From NCBI GenBank assembly GCA_024639335.1, contig JAHEIN010000005.1, positions 13,230-49,273 on the forward strand: a stretch of 36,044 nt of DNA, written 5' to 3'. A program made the position numbers and the translations under genes. Positions 1 to 8,667 of the stretch are shown here, piece by piece. How positions within the stretch are numbered: the first letter of the stretch is position 1; the number at the start of each line of letters is the position of its first letter. The stretch is from a bacterium. Its GTDB lineage: Bacteria > Actinomycetota > Acidimicrobiia > Spongiisociales > ZC4RG35. The notes beneath the pieces were generated by a model, which ran no database searches, had not been told where the DNA came from, and worked only from the letters and a program-made list of their open reading frames with translations.

Positions 1-1
1 G

Positions 2-487
2 ACACTGCTGCCAGACGGCGTTGACGTGCCGCTCCTCGACGAGTCGGCCAGGAGCTTCGTCGAGTCGGCTGTGACGCTCACGACCGAGGAAGTCGGATTC
101 GGATCGTGGGAGGTCGCGGTCTTGGTGCGAAGCCTGTCCGCCTTCGGAGAAGGCGACTATCTGCGTATCCCGGCGAGGGTGTTCCTCGTGACCGTCGGGA
201 TCGGAGAGGACGGGCCGTTCGTCTCCGATCTTCCCGCTCCGGGACCGCTGCCGTCGGGCAAAGCAGCAGCTCTCGATCTGGAGGAGGAAGCAGCGCCGAG
301 CAGCGTGGTCGACTCAGCGATCACCCTGATCCGTGAAGCAGGGCTCCCCGACCAGTCGTCCATTACGACGTCCAGGCTCGGCGAGTTCTGGCGGGTGGGC
401 GCAGTTGTGCGCGATCGAGCGGGAGTGCCCTTTGCAGTGGCGGTTTGGATCGATGAAGCGGGGGAGAGGGTCCCTGCCCCCGGTTGA
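2..487 (+). CDS. Unrecognised protein, 5' end outside the window
   Basis: The reading frame is open back to the first base of the window, so the GTG at 26 is only one possible start and the gene probably begins upstream. About 160 residues are visible. The middle part alternates hydrophobic and polar residues like beta strands (RVFLVTVGIGEDGPFVSDLP), followed by a Pro-rich linker and an acidic stretch. The last 55 residues form a second small unit that ends in a short strand-like segment. I do not recognise the family. The pattern is loosely reminiscent of NTF2-like extracellular domains of actinobacterial conjugation-type proteins, but this is weak. The gene ends 5 bases before the convergent nfu-like gene. 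Confidence 0.6.
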   Translation, partial: TLLPDGVDVPLLDESARSFVESAVTLTTEEVGFGSWEVAVLVRSLSAFGEGDYLRIPARVFLVTVGIGEDGPFVSDLPAPGPLPSGKAAALDLEEEAAPSSVVDSAITLIREAGLPDQSSITTSRLGEFWRVGAVVRDRAGVPFAVAVWIDEAGERVPAPG

Positions 488-492
488 GAGGA

Positions 493-747
493 TCAGCCGA
501 AGTGTGACTCGAGCGCAGCGACGGCGCGTTCCTCGATGTCCGCCCAGGAGGCCTCACCGGTCTTGGTCAAGGTGACGAAGTCGGCAGTCATGAACATGCT
601 GATCACGCCGGGGATCGCCAACAACTCCTCGGCCAGCTTGCTGTCGCCGGCGTTGGCCGGTGTGTAGGTGGTCGGGCCACCGACGGGCTTGCCGACCGTG
701 AACTTCATGGCGTTCGGATTGGGGGTGCGGTCTATCCCGATCGCCAT
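493..747 (-). CDS. Nfu/NifU N-terminal domain protein
   Basis: This 84-residue protein begins with the hallmark of the Nfu N-terminal domain, RTPNPNAMKF, and continues with the GVISMFMTADFVTLTK strand pattern typical of that domain. Full Nfu scaffold proteins add a C-terminal domain with CxxC that binds an Fe-S cluster. That domain is absent and the protein has no cysteine, so it is the stand-alone N-domain type and cannot itself hold a cluster. Its role in Fe-S maturation is therefore only inferred. The ATG is preceded by AGAGG at a good distance. A possible -10 box (TACGAT, minus strand, 799-804) lies upstream. The gene is convergent with the partial gene to its left and divergent from hyuA. 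Confidence 0.85.
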   Translation of the reverse strand: MAIGIDRTPNPNAMKFTVGKPVGGPTTYTPANAGDSKLAEELLAIPGVISMFMTADFVTLTKTGEASWADIEERAVAALESHFG

Positions 748-821
748 GTCACACCTCTGTTCGCCGAACGTCGGGGGATGCTGCGTCCCCGTCCCGAGAT
801 CGTAGCGACCATCATGGTGCC

Positions 822-2729
822 GTGGCGATCGGCATCGACGTAGGAGGCACCTTCACCGACATCGTCTTCGTCGATGGACCACGGGTCACCGTCGGAAAGG
901 TCGCGACGACACCCGACCAGTCCGTGGGCGTGATAGCGGGAGCCAGGTCCGCCGGCGCCGTCGGCCAAGCGCTGCTCGTCCACGGCACGACGGCTGCAAC
1001 CAACGCGCTGCTGGAGCACAAGGGCGCAAACGTGGTGATGATCACCGACGGAGGCTTCCGTGATCTGGTCGAGATCGGCAGGTCCGACCGACCGTCGCTG
1101 TATGACGTTTCGGTACGGCGGCCCCCTCAACTGGTTGCGAGGGAGGACCGGTTTGAAGTGACCGACACCGATGTGATCGAATCGGTGGTCGAGAGGTCAC
1201 CGGACGTGGTCGTCATCGCGCTGAAGGACGCGTACCGTGACGGCTCAGCCGAATCCCGAATCCGGGACCGGATACGAGCGATGTCCGATCTCGATGTGGT
1301 CGTGAGCCACGAGATCGCCAACGAGTTTCGGGAGTTCGAGCGTGCCAGCACGGCCGTGACCGCCGCTTACCTCCGGCCCATCGTCGACCGGTATCTCAAC
1401 CGACTGTCGACCGCGGCGACACCGGAGATCGCCTCCGAAGTGCTCATCATGCGATCGAACGGCGGCGTGGCCCCGGTCACGATGGCCGCAGCCAATCCGG
1501 CGACGATCCTCCTGTCCGGTCCTGCAGGAGGTGTGGCGGCAGCGGCCGAGCTGGCCACCCGGCTGGGCGCCCGGCGAGCGGTCTCGTTCGACATGGGCGG
1601 GACGTCGACCGACGTCTGCCGGATCGAAGACGGTGAGCCCGTGATCGCCCAACACACCGAGGTGGGTGGATACCCGTGCCTGGTTCCCACCGTGTCGATC
1701 CACACCGTCGGCGCCGGGGGCGGGTCGATCGCCTGGGTCGACCCTGGTGGTTCGCTCAGAGTGGGTCCGCAGAGCGCCGGCGCCGTGCCCGGCCCAGCCG
1801 GCTACGGGCGGGGCGGAGAGAAGCCCACCGTGACCGATGCCAACATCGTCCTCGGCCGGATCGCCCCGGACGCAGTATTCGGGGACGGTGTGGCCATCGA
1901 CTTCGAGAAGGCGGAGCAAGCAGTCGCGCAGCTCGCCGACCGTCTCGGTATCTCGGTGATCGAGGCTGCCGCAGGAATCACCGAGGTCGTCGAATCGCAC
2001 ATGGAGCGGGCGATCGGTGCAGTCTCGGTGAGCGAGGGCTACGACGCCCGCGCGGCCAGTCTCATCGCATTCGGCGGCGCCGGAGCCTTGCATGCTGCTG
2101 CACTGTCGACCCGGCTGGGCATGGAGTCGGTCATCGTCCCGAACCATGCCGGCGTGTTCTCGGCCGTTGGTCTGCTGTTGAGCCCGATCAGGATCGACGT
2201 GACCATTCCTTCACTCGACCTCGACCCCGAACAAGTCGATTCGTTGGCACGACACGCGGCCGACCAGGCAAGTACGGACTTCAGCCGAGCCGTCGGATCC
2301 GTCCCCCGCTCGATCGAGCTGGTGGCGCTCGCCCGATACGCCGGCCAATCGCACGAGCTCACGGTCGCCATCGATGCCGCGCGAGGCGTCGACCGGCTTC
2401 TCGCCGAATTCGGAGCCGAGCATCGCCTTCGGAACGGATTCGCGCGTGAAGGTGATCCTGTCGAGTTGGTCGCTGTCCGCGCAACAGCCACTGCACCATC
2501 CGGCATCGACGTCCCGGCGCCGCGCTCCGGACCGCATTCGAAACGTCACCGGCAGGTCCACACCGGCGAGCGCTTCGAAGAGGTCGTCGTGCAGGCTCGC
2601 TCCGGACTCGGTGTGGATTCGGTGATCGAGGGACCAACAGTGATCGAAGACGGAGGATCGACGATCTGGGTCCCACCCGGGTACCGGGCTGCGGTGCTCG
2701 GCGGAGGTGAACTGGAGTTGCGAAGATGA
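822..2729 (+). CDS. hyuA: Hydantoinase/oxoprolinase subunit A (HyuA family)
   Basis: The ATP-dependent hydantoinase/5-oxoprolinase family opens cyclic amides such as N-methylhydantoin or 5-oxoproline. The A subunit carries the actin/ASKHA-type nucleotide fold. Seen here are the N-terminal phosphate loop GIDVGGTFTDIVF at residues 4-16, VHGTTAATNALLE, and the second phosphate motif SFDMGGTSTDVC near residue 256. At 635 residues it is slightly shorter than many HyuA proteins. The GTG start at 822 places the first motif at the very N terminus, as is normal for the family. A weak -10-like CATCAT lies 6 nt upstream. The gene overlaps hyuB by 4 bases (ATGA), so the two subunits are coupled. The substrate cannot be read from the sequence. 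Confidence 0.93.
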   Translation: MAIGIDVGGTFTDIVFVDGPRVTVGKVATTPDQSVGVIAGARSAGAVGQALLVHGTTAATNALLEHKGANVVMITDGGFRDLVEIGRSDRPSLYDVSVRRPPQLVAREDRFEVTDTDVIESVVERSPDVVVIALKDAYRDGSAESRIRDRIRAMSDLDVVVSHEIANEFREFERASTAVTAAYLRPIVDRYLNRLSTAATPEIASEVLIMRSNGGVAPVTMAAANPATILLSGPAGGVAAAAELATRLGARRAVSFDMGGTSTDVCRIEDGEPVIAQHTEVGGYPCLVPTVSIHTVGAGGGSIAWVDPGGSLRVGPQSAGAVPGPAGYGRGGEKPTVTDANIVLGRIAPDAVFGDGVAIDFEKAEQAVAQLADRLGISVIEAAAGITEVVESHMERAIGAVSVSEGYDARAASLIAFGGAGALHAAALSTRLGMESVIVPNHAGVFSAVGLLLSPIRIDVTIPSLDLDPEQVDSLARHAADQASTDFSRAVGSVPRSIELVALARYAGQSHELTVAIDAARGVDRLLAEFGAEHRLRNGFAREGDPVELVAVRATATAPSGIDVPAPRSGPHSKRHRQVHTGERFEEVVVQARSGLGVDSVIEGPTVIEDGGSTIWVPPGYRAAVLGGGELELRR

Positions 2730-4258
2730 CGACCCCTTCCCCGATCGATCTGGAGATCGCCAGGAATCGGCTGCGCGGGATCGCCGAGGAGATGGGCATC
2801 GTGCTGCGGCGGACGGCGTATTCGCCGAACATCAAAGAACGAGCCGATTGCTCGGCCGCCGTCTTCACTGCCGGCGGCGACATGCTCGCCCAAGCCGAGC
2901 ACATCCCTGTGCACCTGGGAGCGATGCCGGCGTCGGTGCAAGCGGTCATCGACCGCTTCGAACCCGAACCGGGGGTCCAGTACGCCGTGAACGATCCGTT
3001 CGAGGGAGGAACGCACCTCAACGATCTGACGATCGTCCAACCCGTCTTCGTGGCCGGCCGCCTCGTGGCCTGGGTCGGCAACCGGGCACACCACGCCGAT
3101 GTGGGTGGTGAGGCACCGGGCTCGATGCCGGCACACGCCACAGACCTGACCCAGGAGGGGATCGTGGTGTCCCCGATGCGGGCGGTTCGTGCCGGCGAAT
3201 GGCTCGACGCCTTCTTGACCCCGTTTCTCGAGGCGACCAGGACTCCGAGCGAGCGCCGGGGTGATCTGTCGGCCCAGTTGGGAGCCAATCAGGTCGCCGT
3301 CGACCGCATCACCGAGCTCGTCGGGAGCGATGTCGAAGGATTCGTCGACATGTCTGATTCGATCCTCTCCTATGGCGAGCGTCGGATGAGGTCGGCGATC
3401 GGGGATCTCGACGAGGGGACCTTTGAGTTCACCGACTACATGGAGATGGGCGACGAGGACGTCGCCATCCGTGTCGTTCTCTCGGTGGCAGCCGACGGTG
3501 TCATCGCGGACTTCAGCACAAGCGACGATCAGGTGCCGGCGAACTTCAACGCAGTGGAGGCCGTCACGCGCTCGTGCCTCTACTACGCGTTGCGGGTCGT
3601 GACAGACCCCACCATCCCGGCCAACGGCGGCAGCTACCGGGTGACGTCGCTGGTCATCCGGCCGGGGAGCGTCGTGTCGGCGACACCACCGGCTGCCGTC
3701 GCCGCCGGGAACGTCGAGACGAGCCAGCGCATCGCCGACGTCCTGCTCGGGGCGTTCGCTCAGTCTGCGAGAGGGCGCGTCCCGGCCGCGTCGCAGGGCA
3801 CGATGAACAACATCCTCATCGGCAACGACACCTTCGCCTACTACGAGACGGTCGCCGGCGGCCAAGGGGCAGGGCCACATCTGCGGGGACAGTCCGGTAT
3901 CCAGACCGGAATGACCAACACGAAGAACACCCCGATCGAGTCACTGGAACGGCATTATCCGTTCAAGGTGACCAGATACACGCTCCGCGATGACAGCGGT
4001 GGCGGGGGGCGATTGCGAGGAGGGGAGGGAGTCGAACGTGAGATCGTCTTCGGTGAACCGGCGACGCTGTCGCTGATGGGGGAGCGGCGACGGCATCGTC
4101 CCTGGGGGCTCGAAGGTGGGGAGCCCGGCGCCTGCGGAGAGGATCTGCTCACCAGATCCGACGGCTCGATCGAACGGTTGGGAGGGAAAGTCACCGTCGA
4201 AGTGGAGCCTGGAGACGTTCTTCTCGTCCGTACTCCGGGTGGCGGCGGGTACGGGTGA
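2726..4258 (+). CDS. hyuB: Hydantoinase/oxoprolinase subunit B (HyuB family)
   Basis: The 510-residue B subunit is the partner of the preceding HyuA. Family features visible are the N-terminal EIARNRLRGIAEEMG, the ERADCSAAVF segment, NDPFEGGTHLNDLT with the likely metal/substrate loop near residue 95, GNRAHHADVGG soon after, and the Gly-rich end SGGGGRLRGGEGVEREI. The C terminus TPGGGGYG is typical. It forms a heteromer with HyuA for ATP-driven ring opening of a hydantoin- or oxoproline-like compound. It starts inside the hyuA stop (ATGA). The following glcD starts 40 bases later behind its own -10 box, so glcDEF may be transcribed both with hyuAB and separately. Confidence 0.93.
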   Translation: MTTPSPIDLEIARNRLRGIAEEMGIVLRRTAYSPNIKERADCSAAVFTAGGDMLAQAEHIPVHLGAMPASVQAVIDRFEPEPGVQYAVNDPFEGGTHLNDLTIVQPVFVAGRLVAWVGNRAHHADVGGEAPGSMPAHATDLTQEGIVVSPMRAVRAGEWLDAFLTPFLEATRTPSERRGDLSAQLGANQVAVDRITELVGSDVEGFVDMSDSILSYGERRMRSAIGDLDEGTFEFTDYMEMGDEDVAIRVVLSVAADGVIADFSTSDDQVPANFNAVEAVTRSCLYYALRVVTDPTIPANGGSYRVTSLVIRPGSVVSATPPAAVAAGNVETSQRIADVLLGAFAQSARGRVPAASQGTMNNILIGNDTFAYYETVAGGQGAGPHLRGQSGIQTGMTNTKNTPIESLERHYPFKVTRYTLRDDSGGGGRLRGGEGVEREIVFGEPATLSLMGERRRHRPWGLEGGEPGACGEDLLTRSDGSIERLGGKVTVEVEPGDVLLVRTPGGGGYG

Positions 4259-4286
4259 GCCCGAGGGTCGCGCCGGCCACGACGAG

Positions 4287-4292
4287 TACCAT
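4287..4292 (+). promoter_or_regulatory. Leaderless -10 box for glcD
   Basis: TACCAT fits the actinobacterial TANNNT -10 box and ends 6 nt before the glcD ATG. Transcription would start at or next to the A of the start codon. No Shine-Dalgarno sequence is present. Confidence 0.5.
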
Positions 4293-4298
4293 CGCCGC

Positions 4299-5723
4299 AT
4301 GAGCCTCGTGTCCGATCTCATCGCCGTGCTCGGCCGGGACCGTGTCCTCGACGACCGGCTCGACTCGTGGACCTACGGGAAGGACGCCGGCGTCTTTCGC
4401 GGGGAGGCGGACGTGGTGGTTCTCCCCGAGTCGACCGAAGAGGTCGCCGAGATCGTGCGCGTTGCAGAACGCCACAGCACCTCGATCGTCCCCCGTGGTG
4501 CCGGTACCGGGCTCGCCGGCGGTGCCGTCCCGGTCGACCGGAATGTCATCGTCTCGATGATCCGGATGAACGAGATCACCGATGTGGATCCGGAGAATCG
4601 GACGGCGTGGGTCGGCCCCGGTGTCGTCAACCTCGACCTGTCCAGGCACACCGAGGTGCACGGGCTGCACTTCGCCCCGGATCCCTCGTCACAGTCGGCA
4701 TGCACGATCGGTGGCAACGTGGGCAACAACTCTGGTGGGCCGCACTGCCTCGCCGAGGGGACGACCGTCAACCACGTGCTCGCAGTCGAGGTCGTGCTCG
4801 CCGGGGGTGAAGTCGTGACCGTTGGTGGGGGCGCACCAGATCCGATCGGCCTCGATCTGAGAGGGATCCTGGTCGGCTCCGAGGGCACTCTCGGAATCGT
4901 GACCAAGGTGCTCGTGAAGCTCACTCCCAACGCGCCGGATGTTCGCACCCTGCTGTGCGCCTTCGATTCGGTCGAGGACGCTGCCAGGGCAGTGTCCGGA
5001 ATCATCGCCGCCGGAGTCGTGCCGGCTGCGCTCGAGCTGATGGACCAGCGTATGACCGAGGCTGTCGAGAACTGGCTGAAAGCCGGCCTCCCCACCGACG
5101 CCGCTGCGATCCTGCTCGCGGAGGTCTCGGGGGGCACGGCGGCGGTGAAGGCAGAGGCCGCCGTGATCAGGGAGGTCGCAACGTCTTCCGGCGCCTCGAG
5201 TGTTTCGCTCGCCGCCGACGAGGCCGAACGGCAGATCCTCTGGAAGGCGAGGAAGTCGGCGTTCGGCGCCGTGGCGCAGACCGCTCCCGACTACTACCTC
5301 CACGACACGACGGTGCCGCGCACGCGTCTCGTCGAGGCGATGACAGAGGCGTACGCCATCGGTGACAAATACGACCTGGTGATGATGAACGTCTTCCACG
5401 CAGGGGACGGCAACCTACACCCGTTGATGACCTTCGACGCCTCCCAGCCGGGTTCCTTCGAACGGGTCCGTGCTGCCGCCGATGAGATCGTCGAGATGTG
5501 TGTGTCGAAGGGCGGCGTGCTGTCGGGCGAGCACGGGATCGGCAAGGAGAAGCGTGACCTGATGGGCCTCATGTTCGACGCACCCGCCCTCGATGCCCAG
5601 GCCCGCATCAAGGAGGCGTTCGATCCCGGTGGCCTGTTCAACCCCCACAAGATCCTGCCGCAGGGGTCCCGCTGCTTCGACTTCGGTCGCACGGTGCCGG
5701 TGCCCGACGGCGCGTGGATCTGA
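4299..5723 (+). CDS. glcD: Glycolate/D-lactate oxidase FAD subunit GlcD
   Basis: This is the FAD-linked catalytic subunit that oxidises a 2-hydroxyacid (glycolate or D-lactate). The N-terminal FAD_binding_4 (PCMH) fold shows VPRGAGTGLAGGAVP and NVGNNSGGPHCLAEG. GSEGTLGIVTKV closes that domain. The C-terminal FAD-oxidase domain carries NVFHAGDGNLHPL and GVLSGEHGIGKEKR, the conserved histidines of the active site. The ORF track starts at 4116, but ATG 4299 (474 residues) gives the normal N terminus MSLVSDLIAVLG and sits just after a TACCAT box. It is followed by glcE and glcF in the usual order. Electrons would pass through the GlcF clusters to the respiratory chain. Substrate preference is not determinable. 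Confidence 0.94.
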   Translation: MSLVSDLIAVLGRDRVLDDRLDSWTYGKDAGVFRGEADVVVLPESTEEVAEIVRVAERHSTSIVPRGAGTGLAGGAVPVDRNVIVSMIRMNEITDVDPENRTAWVGPGVVNLDLSRHTEVHGLHFAPDPSSQSACTIGGNVGNNSGGPHCLAEGTTVNHVLAVEVVLAGGEVVTVGGGAPDPIGLDLRGILVGSEGTLGIVTKVLVKLTPNAPDVRTLLCAFDSVEDAARAVSGIIAAGVVPAALELMDQRMTEAVENWLKAGLPTDAAAILLAEVSGGTAAVKAEAAVIREVATSSGASSVSLAADEAERQILWKARKSAFGAVAQTAPDYYLHDTTVPRTRLVEAMTEAYAIGDKYDLVMMNVFHAGDGNLHPLMTFDASQPGSFERVRAAADEIVEMCVSKGGVLSGEHGIGKEKRDLMGLMFDAPALDAQARIKEAFDPGGLFNPHKILPQGSRCFDFGRTVPVPDGAWI

Positions 5724-5771
5724 TCGACCGTGCCGTCGCCCGATCATCACGACATCCCCCCACATCGTGAC

Positions 5772-6827
5772 ATGAGCCTGCTCGCGCCTGGGACGACCGC
5801 CCATCACGCGCCCGGATCCGTCGATGAGATGGCTGAGCTGTACCGCCGGCTGGATGCCGATGGGACGACCACCGTCGTGATCGGCGGTGGCAATCACCTC
5901 GGTGTCGGAAACCCGGTGCTCGCCGACGTGTCCGTGGCGACCGAGGCGCTCGATGCCATCATCGACTACCAGCCGGACGACCTGACGCTGACCGTCGAGG
6001 CGGGCGTCACGATGGGAGCGATCGACGAGCTCCTCGACCCGCATCGTCAGACGGCCGCCCTTCCGGAGACCGAGCCCACCGCGACGATCGGCGGCGTCGT
6101 CGCCGCCGGCATCTCGGGCTACAGGCGGAGTCGCTTCGGTCCCACCCGTGACCGTGTGCTCGAGGTGACCGTCGTCACCGGGGACGGTCGCGTGGTGACC
6201 GGAGGTGCAAGGGTCGTGAAGAACGTCTCGGGTTACGACCTACCAAGGCTCGCAACCGGTTCCTTCGGGGCGCTCGGGGTGATCGTCTCTGTCTGCCTCA
6301 AGCTGTGGCCAGAACCCGAATCCCGCGCAACGGTCAGGCTCGACGACCCGGCCGACGCCGATAGCCTGTACCGGCCCTTGGCAGTGCTCGAAACCGAGGA
6401 GGGTGCCTGGGCGTATCTCCAAGGCCCAGCCTCCGAAGTCGCCTCGTCGGCTTCCATCGGCATCGTTCAGTCCGATGGCTTCACGTGGCCGACGTTCGAC
6501 GCGCCCGGCACTGCGGAGATGCGTGTGCCGCCGGCTCTGGTCCCGGATGCGGTGCAGCGTCTGAACGTCCCATTCATCGCTCAGCACGGTGTCGGCATCG
6601 TGGCGATGGCCACCGAGGACCCGGACGTCCTCGAACCGGCCAGATCCTGGTGTGAGTCCGTTGGCGGGTCGCTCGTGGTCACTTCCCGGTCCGGTCCGGT
6701 CGACGCCGCCCCTTCGATCGACCCATGGGGAACCCCGCCGCCGGCGCAGTCGTTGCAGCGGAGACTGATCGCAGCTTTCGACCCCCGCCGCATCGTCAAC
6801 CGGGGCAGGCTCCCGGGAGGAATCTGA
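5772..6827 (+). CDS. glcE: Glycolate oxidase FAD-binding subunit GlcE
   Basis: This smaller GlcD relative keeps the FAD_binding_4 fold but has a reduced C-terminal part, as expected for GlcE. Visible motifs are TTVVIGGGNHLGVG, the ISGYRRSRFGPTRDR loop and VVKNVSGYDLPRLATGSFGALG. I chose ATG 5772 (351 residues, MSLLAPGTTAHH) over GTG 5730 because the 14 extra residues (PSPDHHDIPPHRD) look non-homologous; neither start has a clear ribosome site. The C terminus FDPRRIVNRGRLPGG matches the family ending. It lies 48 bases after glcD, and its stop codon shares one base with the glcF ATG (TGATG). Confidence 0.88.
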   Translation: MSLLAPGTTAHHAPGSVDEMAELYRRLDADGTTTVVIGGGNHLGVGNPVLADVSVATEALDAIIDYQPDDLTLTVEAGVTMGAIDELLDPHRQTAALPETEPTATIGGVVAAGISGYRRSRFGPTRDRVLEVTVVTGDGRVVTGGARVVKNVSGYDLPRLATGSFGALGVIVSVCLKLWPEPESRATVRLDDPADADSLYRPLAVLETEEGAWAYLQGPASEVASSASIGIVQSDGFTWPTFDAPGTAEMRVPPALVPDAVQRLNVPFIAQHGVGIVAMATEDPDVLEPARSWCESVGGSLVVTSRSGPVDAAPSIDPWGTPPPAQSLQRRLIAAFDPRRIVNRGRLPGGI

Positions 6828-8071
6828 TGGCCTATGTGACATCCGAGGCACCAACCAGACGCGAGTTGTCGGCGTGCGTCCAATGCGGGCTCTGTCTTCC
6901 CCACTGTCCGACATTCCGCCTCACAGGTCGGGAATCCGCCGGCCCACGCGGCCGGCTCATGGCGATGAGTGCAGTCCTCGACGGGGTACTCACCGTCGAC
7001 GAGGCGTTCGACGACGCAATGTCGTATTGCCTTCAATGCCGGGCATGCGAGGCGGTCTGTCCCGGCCTCGTGCCGTTCGGCCGAGCCATGGAGGGGGCTC
7101 GCGCCGAGCTCGACGCCCAGCGCCCGAGCACACGGAGAAGCGTCCGCAAGCTCATCCTCGGGTCCGTACTTCCGAACCGGCGTCTCATCGGCCTGGCGAC
7201 GTTCGGAGCCTCGGTCGTTCAGCGGCTCAGGCTGGGACGCTTGCTGCCTGGACCGATCCGCAGCCCATTCAACGGCATGAGGTCTCTTGGTGGCCGGCAG
7301 AGCTGGGTCGGTCGCGAGGCATTGCCTGCACAGGATCCGATTGGAACCATCGGTCTCCTCGCAGGCTGTGTGATGGACTCCTGGTTCGGCCCGGTGCACG
7401 ACGCCACCATCGGCGTCCTCACTGCGGCGGGCTATCGGGTGACCGTGCCAGAACAACAGACCTGCTGCGGGGCGCTCGCCGCACACGACGGCCACACCGC
7501 GGTGACCAGAGAGCTCGCCGAGACCAATCGCAATGCCTTCGCCGATGTCGACCTCGTCGTCTCGGATGCAGCCGGGTGCACCGCCCATCTCAAGGATTAC
7601 GACCATTGGGTGGATGGAGGCTTCCAGGCCGAGGTCCGTGACGCCACCGAGCTCGTCGCCGAGCTCATCGATACGGGGCGCCTACCTATCGTTCCGGGAG
7701 AACGGGGCACCGTTGCCGTACAAGACCCCTGTCACCTCAGACACGCCCAGCGCATCACAACCGCACCCAGGAGCATCCTCAGCGCAGCGGGGTACACGCC
7801 ACTCGAGATCGACCCGGATGCACTCTGCTGTGGTGCGGCGGGCATCTACTCGGTCCTGCACCCCGATACGTCGCAAGAGCTCGGTGCCCGCAAGGCGTCC
7901 CAGGTGCTGGGCAGCGGTGCGCCGGTCGTTGCATCCGCCAATCCGGGCTGTGAGATGCAGTTACGCTCTCATCTCGACGGAAAGATCGCCGTCGCCCATC
8001 CCGTCGAGCTTTACTGGCGGGCATTGAGCGAGTCACGCCTCGACACCTCGTCGAGGTCAGGAGCACTGTGA
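6827..8071 (+). CDS. glcF: Glycolate oxidase iron-sulfur subunit GlcF
   Basis: This is the Fe-S subunit of the glycolate/lactate oxidase. Two ferredoxin-type [4Fe-4S] motifs are complete: C17-x2-C20-x2-C23-x3-C27P (CVQCGLCLPHCP) and C68-x2-C71-x2-C74-x3-C78P (CLQCRACEAVCP). The C-terminal half has two CCG-domain motifs, TCCGALAAH and LCCGAAG, which bind further cofactor or quinone-reducing clusters in this family. ATG 6827 is preceded by GGGAGG at ideal distance, so the upstream extension in the ORF track is wrong. The gene overlaps the end of glcE by one base and the next gene by four. Confidence 0.94.
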   Translation: MAYVTSEAPTRRELSACVQCGLCLPHCPTFRLTGRESAGPRGRLMAMSAVLDGVLTVDEAFDDAMSYCLQCRACEAVCPGLVPFGRAMEGARAELDAQRPSTRRSVRKLILGSVLPNRRLIGLATFGASVVQRLRLGRLLPGPIRSPFNGMRSLGGRQSWVGREALPAQDPIGTIGLLAGCVMDSWFGPVHDATIGVLTAAGYRVTVPEQQTCCGALAAHDGHTAVTRELAETNRNAFADVDLVVSDAAGCTAHLKDYDHWVDGGFQAEVRDATELVAELIDTGRLPIVPGERGTVAVQDPCHLRHAQRITTAPRSILSAAGYTPLEIDPDALCCGAAGIYSVLHPDTSQELGARKASQVLGSGAPVVASANPGCEMQLRSHLDGKIAVAHPVELYWRALSESRLDTSSRSGAL

Positions 8072-8667
8072 ACATCACCGAGCACATCGGAACCCACCCG
8101 CAGTCGGTGCGCTACTACTTCCTGCTGATCGGCAGCACCTTCCGCACGATGCTCTCGATGGGCATGCTCGTTGTTGGCACCGGCCTGATGGGGCTTGCGA
8201 TCGCCGTCTTTCTCGACGGCTTCGGAGTGGTCGAAATCGGGCTGGGGCTCTCGATCGGCGAGGTCCTGGGGGCCTTCATCGTCATGGGTGTGTCGGCCGC
8301 GTTTGCGTTCGGCGTGGCCACCGAGGGCCGATACGGAACTGCTGCACTCATGGCTCGCTACCCGTCCCTCGAGGTCGTCGCCGGCCGCATCCTCGGCGGT
8401 GTGCTGGTGGTCCTGCTGATCGGATGGGCCGCCGAGCAACTCGAGCCAATCGTCGCCGAGCAAGCGCTTCCCTTCAGGGTCGGCCACGAGGTGATCAGGG
8501 CGACCGGGTCGGCCGGCCTGCTCGCAGTGCTCCTGGGCGTTCCCCTCGTCTGGGCATTGCGCCAGGGGGCGCGCCGAGCCGGGTTCGATGCCGACGTCGA
8601 ACTGCCCGGCCTCTACGTCCTGTGGGCACTACTTGCGCTGATCACCTTCTCGATGCCGGCTGCGTGA
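8068..8667 (+). CDS. Small integral membrane protein, unknown
   Basis: This 199-residue protein has about five or six hydrophobic segments, including MLSMGMLVVGTGLMGLAIAVFL, VLGAFIVMGVSAAFAFGV, ILGGVLVVLLIGWAA, SAGLLAVLLGVPLVWAL and LYVLWALLALITFS. I do not recognise a family and see no catalytic motif. The GTG start overlaps the glcF stop (GTGA), so it is translated with glcDEF. It could anchor the oxidase or carry its substrate, but that is only a contextual guess. It overlaps the next methyltransferase gene by four bases. Confidence 0.75.
   Translation: MNITEHIGTHPQSVRYYFLLIGSTFRTMLSMGMLVVGTGLMGLAIAVFLDGFGVVEIGLGLSIGEVLGAFIVMGVSAAFAFGVATEGRYGTAALMARYPSLEVVAGRILGGVLVVLLIGWAAEQLEPIVAEQALPFRVGHEVIRATGSAGLLAVLLGVPLVWALRQGARRAGFDADVELPGLYVLWALLALITFSMPAA

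Noticed and set aside
730-839. Nfu and HyuA both begin MAIGID, giving a short inverted DNA similarity
   Set aside because: Only about 17 bases, explained by shared codons for short common motifs; no further similarity.
2546-3880. 444-residue minus-strand ORF
   Set aside because: Shadow of hyuB, His/Arg/Asp-rich, no domain or start signals.
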